From Psychrobacter aquaticus CMS 56 (GTDB lineage Bacteria > Pseudomonadota > Gammaproteobacteria > Pseudomonadales > Moraxellaceae), in assembly GCF_000471625.1 (NCBI RefSeq), contig NZ_AUSW01000013.1, positions 62,001 to 126,000 of the forward strand: 64,000 nucleotides of DNA, read 5' to 3'. How positions within the stretch are numbered: the first letter of the stretch is position 1; every line of letters begins with the position of its first letter. This document shows, piece by piece, positions 55,168 to 64,000 of the stretch. The notes under the pieces were generated by a model. It did not search any database and was not told the DNA's origin. It was given only the letters and a program-made list of their open reading frames with translations. The position numbers were made by a program, and so were the translations under genes.

Positions 55168-56232
55168 GTGAAACTACCCATATTAAAACCTACCAGCCTG
55201 ATTGGCGCCTTGCTACTGGCAACCACCGCCTGTGCACAGCCCAATGCCACTGATATGACTCAAAAAACAGTCGGTCAAGCTACTAAAAGCCCGCAAATGG
55301 TTGGTACATCAAGTCAGTCTGTTGACCAGCGGTTGCGCCAAGTTTTAGAACAAGCTGGCATAAAAACGCAAATCACCTCTATTGTGCCCTCGAATTTGCC
55401 CAATATGTATCAAGTCAACTTGGTGGGGCAGTTGCCTTTGCACATCACTGCCGACGGAAAATATGTCATTCAAGGTGAGCTGCAAAAGAACCCAAGCAAG
55501 CGAGTCGTGCCCGAAACGTTGCCACGCAGTAACAGCGAGCAAGTAGGTCGGCCAGTCAGCGCAGCCGTCAAATCAGCTATGCTGGCCAATATGGGTGCGC
55601 TCAAAAACATGAGTGCTCAAACACCGTTCTTTTATACCGCCGTACCGGGTGTTATTTGGGGAGCCACGTTAGAAGGCGTACCTTTTTTGCTATCTGACGA
55701 TGCCCAGTACATCACCGATGGTGAGATATCTGTGATCGAAAATGGTCAGTTCATTGGTCTCGATACAAACTTTGAAAAACGCAAAAACCAGTCTGTATTG
55801 GCGACGTTAGATGAGCGGCAACTGATTAATTACCCAGCAACCACTACGGAAAGGGCAGTTATTTACGTGGCTGACGATGTGAACTGTACTTATTGTCGTC
55901 GCTTGCACCAACAACTCCCCATGCTCAATGCAAAAGGCGTCACGGTAAAGATTATCGGCTATCCGATATATGAGCAGTCACCCACACAGATGCGTGGTAT
56001 TTGGTGTCAAAACGATGAAAACAGTCGCCGCAAGGCGTTTGACAAAGCCATGTTGCAAGGGAAGATGACGCCAGCATCTGCCAGCTGTAAGAGTGACCAT
56101 ATCACGTCTAATCGCGATAAAGCTGCTGGTCTGGCAGTGATGGCGACACCAGCGATCTACCGTGAAGATGGCGTGCTATATCAAGCAAGTTTTGAGAGTC
56201 CTGAGTTTTTAGAGTTCTTGGGAGTCGAGTAG
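55168..56232 (+). CDS. DsbC-like thiol:disulfide isomerase, possible lipoprotein
   Basis: 354 aa from a GTG start. The N-terminus ends LLLATTACAQ, a signal peptide with a possible lipobox Cys22. The first third has DsbC-N-like strands (LPLHITADGKYVIQGEL) and a second such segment (VPFLLSDDAQYITDGEIS), so the dimerisation region may be duplicated. The thioredoxin fold has the redox motif CTYC at 240-243, a second cysteine pair (IWCQND and ASCKSD) and a cis-Pro loop (MATPAIY). Probable periplasmic isomerase of wrong disulfides. Longer than E. coli DsbC (236 aa) by about 100 residues. Confidence 0.88.
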   Translation: MKLPILKPTSLIGALLLATTACAQPNATDMTQKTVGQATKSPQMVGTSSQSVDQRLRQVLEQAGIKTQITSIVPSNLPNMYQVNLVGQLPLHITADGKYVIQGELQKNPSKRVVPETLPRSNSEQVGRPVSAAVKSAMLANMGALKNMSAQTPFFYTAVPGVIWGATLEGVPFLLSDDAQYITDGEISVIENGQFIGLDTNFEKRKNQSVLATLDERQLINYPATTTERAVIYVADDVNCTYCRRLHQQLPMLNAKGVTVKIIGYPIYEQSPTQMRGIWCQNDENSRRKAFDKAMLQGKMTPASASCKSDHITSNRDKAAGLAVMATPAIYREDGVLYQASFESPEFLEFLGVE

Positions 56233-56271
56233 TTTTATTAACGCATACCAGCATTGTTAGACTCAGTAACC

Positions 56272-56311
56272 AAAAAACCGCTTTATGAACATGGCTCATA
56301 AAGCGGTTTTT
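56272..56311. terminator. Bidirectional terminator after dsbC-like gene
   Basis: AAAACCGCTTTATGA / TCATAAAGCGGTTTT, a 15-bp perfect stem with T-run. Confidence 0.9.
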
Positions 56312-56363
56312 CATTCAGGTGAATAAAGATTAATAGTAAGGCTTTGACTGTTAAAAATAGATT

Positions 56364-57014
56364 TTAAGGCAGTACAATATCCACGATCTTCCAGTTAATC
56401 AGACCGTCACGCTGCATCTCTATGGTGATAGGGTAACCCTTAACTTGACCACTGATATTGAAGCAATTGATACCGCAATAGCTCAGCTTTGGTTTGTCGC
56501 TATCCGTGCCTTGCGCCGCCTGTTGTTCGAGTTCCGCCGCTTGCTTTTGCATGATTTGCTGCATTTGGCTTTGCACCACGGCATTCACATCACCGCGCTG
56601 GATGATTAAGTTTTGAATCAGGTTTTTTAAGTCGACTTGATTACTTGCGATAGCCCATGCTGCAGCCAACTCTTTGGTGGCTGTATTGGCTTGACCTTGC
56701 GTGTTGATGACTTTTTCGATATTTTGTGGCGTAATCGCCCCATCGACTGCCTGCGTTATAAAACTATTGGCCGCTTGCATCAATGGCTCACCGCCCAGCT
56801 CAGCGACCAATGGGTACTGAGCCATTGATGCTGTAAACTGAGTGGTCAATTGATTTTGGATACTGGGCCTGACTTGGTCATAGTCAATAGCCGCCGCGAT
56901 AGTGGCACCATCTTTGGCCTCATAAGCATTTTTGAGCTGATAAGCGCTGTAATAAGGTGAGCCTGCATAGACGGTCACGGCAATGACGATCAATAAAACA
57001 ATCAGCTTTTTCAT
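56364..57014 (-). CDS. DUF2939 protein
   Basis: 216 aa with an N-terminal TM helix or uncleaved signal (about 3-18) followed by SPYYSAYQLKNAYEAKDGA, the DUF2939 hallmark, and VRPSIQNQLTTQF. A Gln/Ala-rich segment and a pair of cysteines (YCGINCF) lie near the C-terminus. Probably periplasmic and membrane-anchored; role unknown. Confidence 0.85.
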   Translation of the reverse strand: MKKLIVLLIVIAVTVYAGSPYYSAYQLKNAYEAKDGATIAAAIDYDQVRPSIQNQLTTQFTASMAQYPLVAELGGEPLMQAANSFITQAVDGAITPQNIEKVINTQGQANTATKELAAAWAIASNQVDLKNLIQNLIIQRGDVNAVVQSQMQQIMQKQAAELEQQAAQGTDSDKPKLSYCGINCFNISGQVKGYPITIEMQRDGLINWKIVDIVLP

Positions 57015-57551
57015 AAAAATCGATACCTTATTGCAAACTGAATAACTGTGAATGTAAATATGAACAACAATGTTTGAATAGAGTCAGGTCAATATAAAAA
57101 ATAGTCAGCGTAACGGAGATGAATTTTTTGTCGTCTCTGTTGGCGTATCCATTTATTAAGGGTCGCCTATAGTACTTAATATGGTACTTAATATGGCGAT
57201 AAATATTAGCATGGTGTACGCTTATTAAGGTATGAAAACCTTTATGCATTTCTTAATAAAACCTTTTTTATGACTACATAACCTAGCTTGATTGCTACTT
57301 TACCGACCTAAGCGCTTGATAAATTCCCATGCCATCTCCATAAATAGCGCAAACTTTTAATAATTGATTTGGCTAAGCAGCATCCCGCCGTATTCGCTAG
57401 TCAGACTTATACAGTCATCTTCTCTTTTTACTTATCATTCGCTTATGTTTCATGTGAAACCTATAAGTGTGACGACGGTAGTATTAAAGGAATGAGTGAC
57501 TAGGGTCATAAATCGACTAGCCGGTGGACTGTAAAGACGATAGGAGAGCTC
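57015..57551. other. Intergenic region upstream of dnaJ
   Basis: 537 bp. It holds a degenerate type A-like element (about 57062-57175, with GTCGTCTCTGTTGGCG and arms no longer paired) and a parS-like palindrome at 57446. The dnaJ promoter must lie here; no clear heat-shock promoter was recognised. No gene. Confidence 0.5.
57446..57461. promoter_or_regulatory. parS-like palindrome
   Basis: TGTTTCATGTGAAACC, two bases off the ParB consensus, 90 bp upstream of dnaJ. Confidence 0.45.
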
Positions 57552-58688
57552 ATGAGTAAGCGCGATTTTTATGAAGTATTGGGTGTCAGTAAGACCGCTG
57601 ACAGCAAAGAGATTAAGCGAGCTTACCGCAAGCTGGCGATGAAATACCATCCAGACCGTAACTCTGATGACCCCGATGCTGAAGATAAATTTAAAGAAGC
57701 GTCGATGGCTTATGAGGTATTGAGTGATGAAGACAAACGCTCAGCCTATGACCGTATGGGTCACTCAGCCTTTGAAAATGGCATGGGCGGTGGCGGTTTT
57801 GGCGGTGCAGGCGGCGGCAACTTCCAAGACATCTTTGGCGATATTTTTGGTAATTTTGGTGATATCTTTGGTCAATCACGCGGCGGCGGCGGTGGACGCT
57901 CGCGTCGTGGTTCAGACCTCCGTTATGTGATTGAGCTGACTTTAGAAGAAGCGGTTCGTGGCTGCAAAAAAGAAATCAGCTTTACCGCCCCTGCGCCTTG
58001 TGACACTTGTGATGGTAAAGGCGCAAAAGACGCCTCTGATGTGGTGACTTGTCAGATGTGTCATGGTCAAGGCCAAGTTCGTATGCAGCAAGGCTTTTTT
58101 GCCGTGCAGCAAGCGTGTCCACAGTGCGGCGGCACTGGTAAACAAATCAAAAACCCTTGTCCTGACTGCCATGGTAATGGGGTTAAAGATAAGTCACGCA
58201 CGCTAGAAGTTTCTATCCCAGCGGGTGTCGATGATGGTGATCGCGTTCGCTTGGCGGGCGAAGGTGAAGCAGGTGGTGCTGGCGTGCAAAACGGCGATCT
58301 ATACGTTGAAGTCCGTGTCAAATCACACAACGTCTTCACTCGTCAAGGTGCCGATCTTTATATGGATGTGCCAGTCAGCATCACGGATGCAGCGCTTGGT
58401 AAAGAAGTTGAAATTCCAACGCTAGATGGCAAAGTAAAAATCAAAGTAGCGGAAGGCACACAAAGTGGCAAACTGCTACGGGTACGCGGCAAAGGCGTGA
58501 CGCCAGTACGTACGACGATGAAAGGCGATTTGATCTGCCGTGTTGTTATCGAGACGCCAGTGAACTTAACTCGCGAGCAAAAAGATCTGTTACGTCAGTT
58601 CCAAGATACTTTGGATGGCGATAGCAAGCATCAACAGTCGCCACATAAAAAATCATTTTTCAAAAAGATTGGCGACTTATTTGATTAA
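57552..58688 (+). CDS. dnaJ: Chaperone DnaJ
   Basis: Hsp40 co-chaperone that delivers substrates to DnaK. J domain with HPD at 33-35; Gly/Phe-rich region about 75-120; four CXXCXGXG zinc motifs starting at Cys150, Cys167, Cys189 and Cys203; C-terminal substrate domains follow. 378 aa is normal. dnaK is not next to it; dapB follows, with a terminator between. Confidence 0.97.
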   Translation: MSKRDFYEVLGVSKTADSKEIKRAYRKLAMKYHPDRNSDDPDAEDKFKEASMAYEVLSDEDKRSAYDRMGHSAFENGMGGGGFGGAGGGNFQDIFGDIFGNFGDIFGQSRGGGGGRSRRGSDLRYVIELTLEEAVRGCKKEISFTAPAPCDTCDGKGAKDASDVVTCQMCHGQGQVRMQQGFFAVQQACPQCGGTGKQIKNPCPDCHGNGVKDKSRTLEVSIPAGVDDGDRVRLAGEGEAGGAGVQNGDLYVEVRVKSHNVFTRQGADLYMDVPVSITDAALGKEVEIPTLDGKVKIKVAEGTQSGKLLRVRGKGVTPVRTTMKGDLICRVVIETPVNLTREQKDLLRQFQDTLDGDSKHQQSPHKKSFFKKIGDLFD

Positions 58689-58741
58689 TCATGTCTGACA
58701 ACAACTGATACGTAGGTATATAAAATACGTATATAGAATTG

Positions 58742-58777
58742 ACCCAAAGGTTTCACATGGAACTTTTGGGTTTTTTA
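58742..58777 (+). terminator. dnaJ terminator built on a parS-like palindrome
   Basis: ACCCAAA-GGTT pairs with AACTTTTGGGT; the loop region reads TTTCACATGGAAC, close to the parS core, followed by TTTTTT. Confidence 0.65.
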
Positions 58778-58876
58778 TTGGCTAGATAAAAAACCAATCA
58801 CACGCTGATATTTGCTAAACTTACGATAAATAATTTTAAAAATTGTCTGACTAAAATAAAGCTTCTAGGATAAACC

Positions 58877-59707
58877 ATGAATCAATCAGTAAATAAAAAA
58901 GTTGTCCATGTCGGTGTGATCGGCGCGGGCGGTCGTATGGGTCGCATGCTCATCGAGGCGGTAAACGATAATCCAAAAACCACCCTTAACGCTGCCATTG
59001 AACGTCAAGGGTCAAGCCTCGTTGGTGCGGATGCTGGTGAAGTTGCCGCCATCGGACGTTTGGATGTGCAGATTGTCGATGATCTAAAGTCGGTGGTTCA
59101 AGACATCGATGTGCTGATTGACTTTAGTTTGCCGGATGCCACCGAACAAAACATGCAAATCTGTGCTGAGCACAATGTCGCTATGGTTATCGGTACGACA
59201 GGATTTAACGAGCAGCAAGAGCAAGTATTGGCAAAAGCAAGTGAGGAAGTGGCAATCGTCTACGCCGGTAACTACTCAACAGGCGTTAATCTGTCATTAA
59301 AGCTACTAGGAATGGCGGCCAAAGCCTTTGGCACTGCTGCGGATGTAGAAGTAATCGAAGCGCATCACAAACATAAAATCGATGCGCCTTCTGGCACCGC
59401 TTATATGATGGCAGAAGCCGTCGCAGAAGCACGCGGACAGAATCTAAAAGACGTTGCCGTCTATGGTCGCGAAGGACAAACTGGCGAGCGTGAAGCGGGA
59501 ACGATTGGCATTCATGCGATTCGCGGCGGTGAAATCATTGGCGATCATACCGTGATGTTTATCGCAGATGGCGAAGTGGTGGAGATTACTCACCGTGCCC
59601 GAGCGCGTATGACTTTCGCAGCAGGGGCAGTGCGTGCTGCAACTTGGGTGATTGAGCAGCAAACGGGACAGTATAATATGCAAGATGTCTTGGGTTTAAA
59701 CGATTAG
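58877..59707 (+). CDS. dapB: 4-hydroxy-tetrahydrodipicolinate reductase
   Basis: Second committed step of lysine/diaminopimelate synthesis. NAD(P)H-binding GVIGAGGRMGRMLIEA at about 13-28; substrate and catalytic motif EAHHKHKIDAPSGTA; GEIIGDHTVMF and a C-terminal dimer interface. 276 aa. Its product pathway feeds the meso-diaminopimelate peptide that the Mpl enzyme at the window end recycles. Confidence 0.96.
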   Translation: MNQSVNKKVVHVGVIGAGGRMGRMLIEAVNDNPKTTLNAAIERQGSSLVGADAGEVAAIGRLDVQIVDDLKSVVQDIDVLIDFSLPDATEQNMQICAEHNVAMVIGTTGFNEQQEQVLAKASEEVAIVYAGNYSTGVNLSLKLLGMAAKAFGTAADVEVIEAHHKHKIDAPSGTAYMMAEAVAEARGQNLKDVAVYGREGQTGEREAGTIGIHAIRGGEIIGDHTVMFIADGEVVEITHRARARMTFAAGAVRAATWVIEQQTGQYNMQDVLGLND

Positions 59708-59756
59708 TTTTTCTTAATTATTGCTTCACTTGCTTGCTCATCATTAGGGGTGAAAC

Positions 59757-60671
59757 GTGGATAAGTTTAAATATAACCTGATAGCGATGCTTAGCACTAC
59801 GATTACCGCTATCAAAAGTGCTGATTATGCGCGCCAAACAGCGATTGTTCTCAGTTCGATGGTTCTGCCAATAACGGTGCACGCTGCCGTCAATCAGAAC
59901 CGTTACGAAACCTACGTCATTCATACCTATGGCGGCAATGCGTTATTACCAGCTGTGCGTCAGCAACTGAATAACAGTCGTGATGGCGGTACGGTCACCA
60001 CTTATCAAGATAAGTTGGTCTTGCGCACAACATCTGCCAATTATCAAGCAGTGCAGCAATTATTGACTCAGATTGACCGTCAACCACAAGCGCTAACGGT
60101 CGCTGTACGTGTCGGTAAGAATAGCAGCGCTCAAGGCAATATCCAGCAAGGGCAGGTCATTATTACCAACCGCGGTATCCAAGGATCGGGAATCATCAAT
60201 CAGCGTAGCAGTCAGCAGCAAGGCAGTAGCTTGTATCAAGTTCAAACCTTATCTGGTAGTGCGGCAAGTATTGATACGAGCACATTGTGGTCATTGGCTC
60301 AAAGCTATTATCCCATCACCTCAACATATTCTCGCCCGATAGGACGAATCGTCATTCAGCAGCAGGTATTACTACCAACGACCCAAGGTATTAGCGTGAT
60401 CCCAAGACTACTACCGAACGGTCAAGTCGAAGTGACATTATCACAAGTTGAGGAGAGGCTGGTGCGACCCAAGTCGTCCTACAATCGACAAAGCGTCAGC
60501 AATAACCGCATTCAAGGTCAAAGCCTCAATAGCACCATTATTATTCCACGTGGACAATGGGTGAATATCGGACAAATCTCTCAAAGCAGCCGAAACCAGA
60601 GTACCAGTTACGGCAGTAATCGCGTTATGAATAATGATAACAGTGTGCCTATTTCACTGTTGGTACAGTAG
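59757..60671 (+). CDS. Secretin-domain-like periplasmic protein
   Basis: 304 aa from a GTG start, 49 bp after dapB. A hydrophobic segment ending VLPITVHAA (about 30-43) looks like a signal peptide behind a long N-region; a start at Met39 would be too short. A NolW/secretin-N-like segment TYQDKLVLRTTSANYQAVQQ with LLTQIDRQP is followed by Gln/Ser-rich sequence, and ISVIPRLLPNGQVEVTLSQ plus RGQWVNIGQISQ resemble the start of a secretin barrel, but it stops there. So it is a partial secretin homologue, possibly a pilus or secretion accessory protein; no secretion genes are nearby. Confidence 0.65.
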   Translation: MDKFKYNLIAMLSTTITAIKSADYARQTAIVLSSMVLPITVHAAVNQNRYETYVIHTYGGNALLPAVRQQLNNSRDGGTVTTYQDKLVLRTTSANYQAVQQLLTQIDRQPQALTVAVRVGKNSSAQGNIQQGQVIITNRGIQGSGIINQRSSQQQGSSLYQVQTLSGSAASIDTSTLWSLAQSYYPITSTYSRPIGRIVIQQQVLLPTTQGISVIPRLLPNGQVEVTLSQVEERLVRPKSSYNRQSVSNNRIQGQSLNSTIIIPRGQWVNIGQISQSSRNQSTSYGSNRVMNNDNSVPISLLVQ

Positions 60672-60702
60672 TCAATGATGAAAGGCAGCACCAGATAAAT
60701 AT

Positions 60703-60741
60703 AAAAAAGCGCGGCCCTGTGAATCACAGTGCCGCGCTTTT
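60703..60741. terminator. Bidirectional terminator between secretin-like gene and decarboxylase
   Basis: AAAAGCGCGGC / GCCGCGCTTTT stem with inner pairing CTGTG/CACAG, A- and T-runs, between converging genes. Confidence 0.9.
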
Positions 60742-60765
60742 CAACGAATGCTCATTTCTTAACTA

Positions 60766-61941
60766 TTAGTCAATATAGGTAACTTCTAGTGGTGGGAAAC
60801 CATTGAACTCAACTGAGGAGTAAGAGTTGGTATAAGCGCCAGTGGTGAGCCAATATATCTTATCACCGATCCCCAGTTCTTCTGGCAACTGATAGCCTGC
60901 CTCTTCGTACATGATATCTGTTGAATCACAGGTTGGGCCTGCCAATACCACCGTACCTTCGCTAGTAGACGTCTCCATCTTCGGTGTATAGACAGGATAT
61001 TTGATGGCTTCACCCAATGTCTCAATCAAGCCTTGGAACAATCCCACATCGGTATATACCCAGCGAGTCAAATCCGTATTTGATTTACGAGAAATTAGTA
61101 CCACATCACTGACTAGCACGCCTGAACCGCCGACCAATGAGCGCCCCGGCTCAAGAATAATCTCAGGCATGTCTTCGGCATTGTAGTCATCGGTCAAATA
61201 ACGGTTAATCTCTTCAGCGTAGACTTTTATAGGGTTGACTTCACTGATGTAGTTGGCTGGAAAACCGCCACCCAAATTAATCATTTGCAGTTTAATGCCT
61301 TCTTCGTTCTTCATCCAGTCAAACATGTATTTGACCTTGGCCAGCGCATCATCCCATGCTGCGACATCTTTTTGCTGACTGCCCACGTGGAACGAGATGC
61401 CATAAGGCACCAAACCTAACGCTCGCGCTTGAATCAATAGCTCAATCGCCATGTCAGGATGACAACCAAATTTGCGAGACAGTGGCCATTCTGCTGTTTC
61501 TGATCCTTGCACCAATATACGCACAAATATTTTTGAACCTGGGGCGTGCTCAGCAATATTTTTTAAATCGGCTGCTGAATCGGTTGCATACAAATCAACG
61601 CCTTTATCAAAAGCATATTTGACATGTTCGGCCTTTTTGATGGTGTTGCCATAAGAAATACGTGAAGCATCAACACCGCAATCAAGCACGCGCTCAAGCT
61701 CGTAAATCGACGCACAGTCAAAGTTTGAACCAAGATCCGCCAGCAAGTTAATGACTTCAACGGCAGGACTGGCTTTCATTGCATAATGAATTTTGGCATT
61801 AGGAAAAAAACCGACCATTTCATGAAACTTTGTTTTGATACGGCTAAGGTCTACCACCAAAAGTGGTGTCTCGCGACCTTCAGCTGCTTTGGTGAATTTC
61901 TGCCAACCGGCAGGGTCAAAATATTGGTCGATTTTGATCAT
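60766..61941 (-). CDS. Ornithine/lysine decarboxylase, fold type III PLP enzyme
   Basis: About 391 aa. Alanine-racemase-type barrel with the PLP lysine in YAMKAS (Lys58 counting from 61947), the His stacking on PLP in FHVGSQ (His187), phosphate-binding GGGFP (226-230) and EPGR (266-269), and the active-site cysteine in PTCDSTD (Cys340). It makes putrescine or cadaverine for polyamine supply. The specificity between ornithine and lysine cannot be fixed from sequence. Two close ATGs at 61947 and 61941. Confidence 0.92.
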   Translation of the reverse strand: MIKIDQYFDPAGWQKFTKAAEGRETPLLVVDLSRIKTKFHEMVGFFPNAKIHYAMKASPAVEVINLLADLGSNFDCASIYELERVLDCGVDASRISYGNTIKKAEHVKYAFDKGVDLYATDSAADLKNIAEHAPGSKIFVRILVQGSETAEWPLSRKFGCHPDMAIELLIQARALGLVPYGISFHVGSQQKDVAAWDDALAKVKYMFDWMKNEEGIKLQMINLGGGFPANYISEVNPIKVYAEEINRYLTDDYNAEDMPEIILEPGRSLVGGSGVLVSDVVLISRKSNTDLTRWVYTDVGLFQGLIETLGEAIKYPVYTPKMETSTSEGTVVLAGPTCDSTDIMYEEAGYQLPEELGIGDKIYWLTTGAYTNSYSSVEFNGFPPLEVTYID

Positions 61942-62091
61942 GGTCATGGTAGAAAACCTTTAATGAAGAAAATATGTTAGAGAATAAAAACTTGCGTTAC
62001 ATCACTATTTTAATGTCACATCATTACCATCGTGCGTCATAGAGCGATAAAAATAGAGCTTATGTAACGGTTTGCTTAGAGAATAAATACA

Positions 62092-62646
62092 TCAAGAATT
62101 GGTCAGCTGTGGTTGTTTATCCGCTGCTTGTTCATCTTGTTTTTCACGTATTTTGATGATTTTGCGTACTTTGTCACGAGCGCGTGTTTGTTTTAAACGG
62201 GATAGATAATCGACGAATATCACACCATTTAAGTGATCCATTTCGTGTTGGATGCACACTGCCAGCAAGCCTTCTACTTCCTCATCGATTTTTTCACCAT
62301 TCTCATCCAAGGCTTCAATACGTACTTTGTTAGGACGCTCAACCTTATCATAGACCTCAGGCACCGACAAACAACCTTCTTCGTATGGTTGTTTTTCTTC
62401 TACCAGTGGCGTTACCTTTGGATTAATAAACACCCGAGGGTTGTTTTTATCTTCAGATAAATCCATGACGATGAGTTGAATGTGTTGATCAACTTGGCTG
62501 GCAGCCAAGCCAATACCTTGGGCGTCGTACATGGTCTCAATCATATCAGCGATTAAGGTTTTGATTTCAGCAGTCACTTCCTTAACAGGCTTTGCAATGG
62601 TGCGCAAACGCGGGTCTGGATAATTTAGGATAGGGAGTAATGCCAT
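62092..62646 (-). CDS. def: Peptide deformylase
   Basis: Removes the N-formyl group from new proteins. Start chosen at the ATG at 62646 ([15 protein letters not shown]). Motif 1 GIGLAASQ (about 47-54 counted from 62655), motif 2 EGCLSVP with the metal-binding Cys95, motif 3 QHEMDH with His137, Glu138 and His141. About 184 aa, with a Lys/Gln-rich tail. The partner enzyme gene fmt is at the other end of the window rather than adjacent. Confidence 0.96.
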   Translation of the reverse strand: MALLPILNYPDPRLRTIAKPVKEVTAEIKTLIADMIETMYDAQGIGLAASQVDQHIQLIVMDLSEDKNNPRVFINPKVTPLVEEKQPYEEGCLSVPEVYDKVERPNKVRIEALDENGEKIDEEVEGLLAVCIQHEMDHLNGVIFVDYLSRLKQTRARDKVRKIIKIREKQDEQAADKQPQLTNS

Positions 62647-62788
62647 AACGCTCACCTCAATGATAAGGACAAAATAGGGTTGATATTATAAGATAAATGG
62701 GGGCAAAAGTAATGCTTATCAATACTTTCTACTCTATATCATGCTTTATGATTCAAAAAACGAAGATTACGAATTTTGGCAGAACCAT

Positions 62789-62818
62789 AAAAAAAGCCCT
62801 GCTATTCGCAAGGCTTTC
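62789..62818 (-). terminator. Terminator after the GlsB-like gene
   Basis: GAAAGCCTTGC / GCAGGGCTTT stem on the minus strand with a T-run. Confidence 0.7.
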
Positions 62819-62847
62819 TATTATTAATTAGCTAAGACATCGTAAAA

Positions 62848-63102
62848 TCATACGCGACGTTTGCTCATAATCATCTCATACAAGAAGAGCAATATGATTG
62901 CACCAATCACTGAGAATATCAGACCAGTAAAGCCACCATCAGCATCGATACCGATTAGTCCAGCGATAAAGCCACCAAGCAAAGCACCGACGATACCCAA
63001 CACGATGGTCATTATCCAGCCCATAGGGTCACTGCCGGGCTTGATAGCACGTGCCAATAAACCAGCGACTAAACCTACGATAATCATCCAAATAAAGCTC
63101 AT
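62848..63102 (-). CDS. GlsB/YeaQ/YmgE-family stress membrane protein
   Basis: 84 aa, three TM helices with many Gly: MIIVGLVAGLLARAIKPGSD, GWIMTIVLGIVGALLGGFIA and a last helix ending MSKRRV. Matches the small transglycosylase-associated (YeaQ/YmgE) family. Role in stress reported for relatives, mechanism unknown. Confidence 0.9.
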   Translation of the reverse strand: MSFIWMIIVGLVAGLLARAIKPGSDPMGWIMTIVLGIVGALLGGFIAGLIGIDADGGFTGLIFSVIGAIILLFLYEMIMSKRRV

Positions 63103-63470
63103 TTTATTCTCCTAATGTTATTGTCATTTATAATAATTTGCTAATTTTCATAAATACATTGTATGCACTGCGTAGGAGTAAAGGTAAGCGCAAAATGTTA
63201 CCAGTGTATGAGCTATGTGAGAAAAACTATCGATTTGCTAATATGCAGGTAGGATAAGTAAATGAAAGGTTACAAAGGTAGCAACAGTTACAAAGCCACT
63301 AGTGTAATAAGTTATTTGTGTTTATATCGGCCCAATATTAATGACAGATATATTGAAACGAATAACAATTATCTGAATACAAAAAAGCGTGGCTTGTTTA
63401 TTGCAAAGCCACGCTCTCATCTACAATAAAGAAGCTACATTCTCATTGCAAATATGGTTTAGATTCGTTT
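63103..63470. other. Intergenic region between mpl and the GlsB-like gene
   Basis: 368 bp, AT-rich, with the mpl terminator at its right side and no gene or repeat seen. It should contain the promoter of the small membrane protein. Confidence 0.5.
63381..63416 (-). terminator. mpl terminator
   Basis: AGCGTGGCTT / AAGCCACGCT stem with a T-run on the minus strand. Confidence 0.85.
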
Positions 63471-64000
63471 TTATTGAGGATCACTGGAATTACGCTGTAG
63501 TGCTACTAATAAGCGCTGATGAATACCTTCAAAGCCCCCATTAGACATAATCACAATGGCATCACCCGCTTGTGCCTGTGTGCGTACATGCTCGATAATC
63601 GCATCGACACTCGACATGACTTGTTGGTTACCGATGTGACTGTTTGCAGCATTGGCTTGTTCGATGACTTCTTTTAGACCCCATTCTAGACCAGTAGGCT
63701 CGTACCATAGCGTATAATCCGCGAGGGCGGCAGACTCAGCTAGGCTGTCTTGGTGAATGCCCATTTTCATGGTATTACTACGTGGTTCAATAATCGCCCA
63801 AATGCGTCTGCCCGCCAGTTTCTTTTTGGCACCATCTAGAGTCGTCATAATGGCAGTCGGATGATGAGCAAAATCATCAAACACTAAAATATCATGCACA
63901 TTACCGATCAGCTCCATACGACGTTTTATACCAGCGAAAGCTGATAGCGCTGCACAAGCAGTAGCGACACTGACCCCAACATTATAAGCTGCCGCTACCG
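63471..64000 (-). CDS. mpl: Murein tripeptide ligase Mpl, C-terminal part, cut by window edge
   Basis: Recycles the tripeptide L-Ala-gamma-D-Glu-meso-DAP by joining it to UDP-MurNAc. The frame is open past base 64000. Visible are AALSAFAGIKRRMELIG, the catalytic-domain VFDDFAHHPTAI and RRIWAIIEPRSNTMKMG, and a C-terminal IVIMSNGGFEGIHQRLL. These fit the last 176 codons of Mpl rather than MurC, mainly by the IEPRSNTMK motif. Confidence 0.93.
   Translation of the reverse strand, partial: VAAAYNVGVSVATACAALSAFAGIKRRMELIGNVHDILVFDDFAHHPTAIMTTLDGAKKKLAGRRIWAIIEPRSNTMKMGIHQDSLAESAALADYTLWYEPTGLEWGLKEVIEQANAANSHIGNQQVMSSVDAIIEHVRTQAQAGDAIVIMSNGGFEGIHQRLLVALQRNSSDPQ

Overview
The window looks like the replication-origin region of a Psychrobacter-type chromosome (Moraxellaceae, Gammaproteobacteria). 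The evidence is the order rpmH / dnaA-dnaN-recF-gyrB with rnpA, yidD, yidC and mnmE running the other way, the moderate base composition, the protein sequences themselves (RsmB, Fmt, Mpl, LysE, DUF2628, YadA-type heads) and many TGTTTCAYRTGAAACA palindromes of the ParB/parS type. Genus is inferred from recognition, not from a search.

Layout. 0-5.4 kb: start of rsmB, fmt, a large atypical hybrid histidine kinase, and riboflavin synthase (ribE). 5.4-6.1 kb: a gene-free AT-rich segment with five DnaA boxes and parS-like palindromes, resembling a second origin-like locus. 6.1-12.6 kb (minus strand): ribD, nrdR, mnmE, yidC, yidD, rnpA, rpmH. 12.6-13.2 kb: classical oriC with five perfect DnaA boxes. 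13.2-20.9 kb (plus strand): dnaA, dnaN, recF, gyrB, then mntP. 21.7-24.6 kb: rlmF, a LysE exporter and a crotonase. 24.6-27.4 kb: an AT-rich accessory insertion with an unknown membrane protein, a fragment of a second crotonase and a NACHT NTPase that resembles bacterial antiphage NACHT proteins. 27.4-33.1 kb: cupin, methyltransferase, MalY-type lyase and two YadA-like surface proteins in tandem (one lacks its membrane anchor). 33.7-37.9 kb: guaA, then soxR divergent from an MFS exporter with a well-formed SoxR operator, and an FMN reductase. 37.9-42.6 kb: a module (terminator, promoter, zinc-ribbon/DUF2628 gene) present twice, with its terminator and promoter present a third time in front of an orphan gene; qorB and its HxlR regulator lie between the first two. 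42.6-53.8 kb: two MDR reductases, a DUF2157/DUF4401/GDYXXLXY operon, nitronate monooxygenase, an orphan coiled-coil membrane protein, a frameshifted thioesterase, yheT and yigZ. 54-64 kb: rsuA, a DsbC-like protein, DUF2939, dnaJ, dapB, a secretin-domain-like protein, a type III PLP decarboxylase, def, a GlsB-type membrane protein and the 3' part of mpl.

Two structures run across the window. First, a family of about ten palindromic intergenic repeats (roughly 140-160 bp when full length; TATAGT-type ends; a conserved core GGCACAGCAAGCAAG; hairpin arms whose sequence differs between copies while pairing is kept). Second, a scatter of parS-like 16-mers, densest around the origin, two of them abutting transcription terminators.

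No tRNA, rRNA, CRISPR array, transposase or integrase gene was seen. Functions of well-conserved housekeeping genes are secure; those of the orphan and accessory genes are inferred or unknown.
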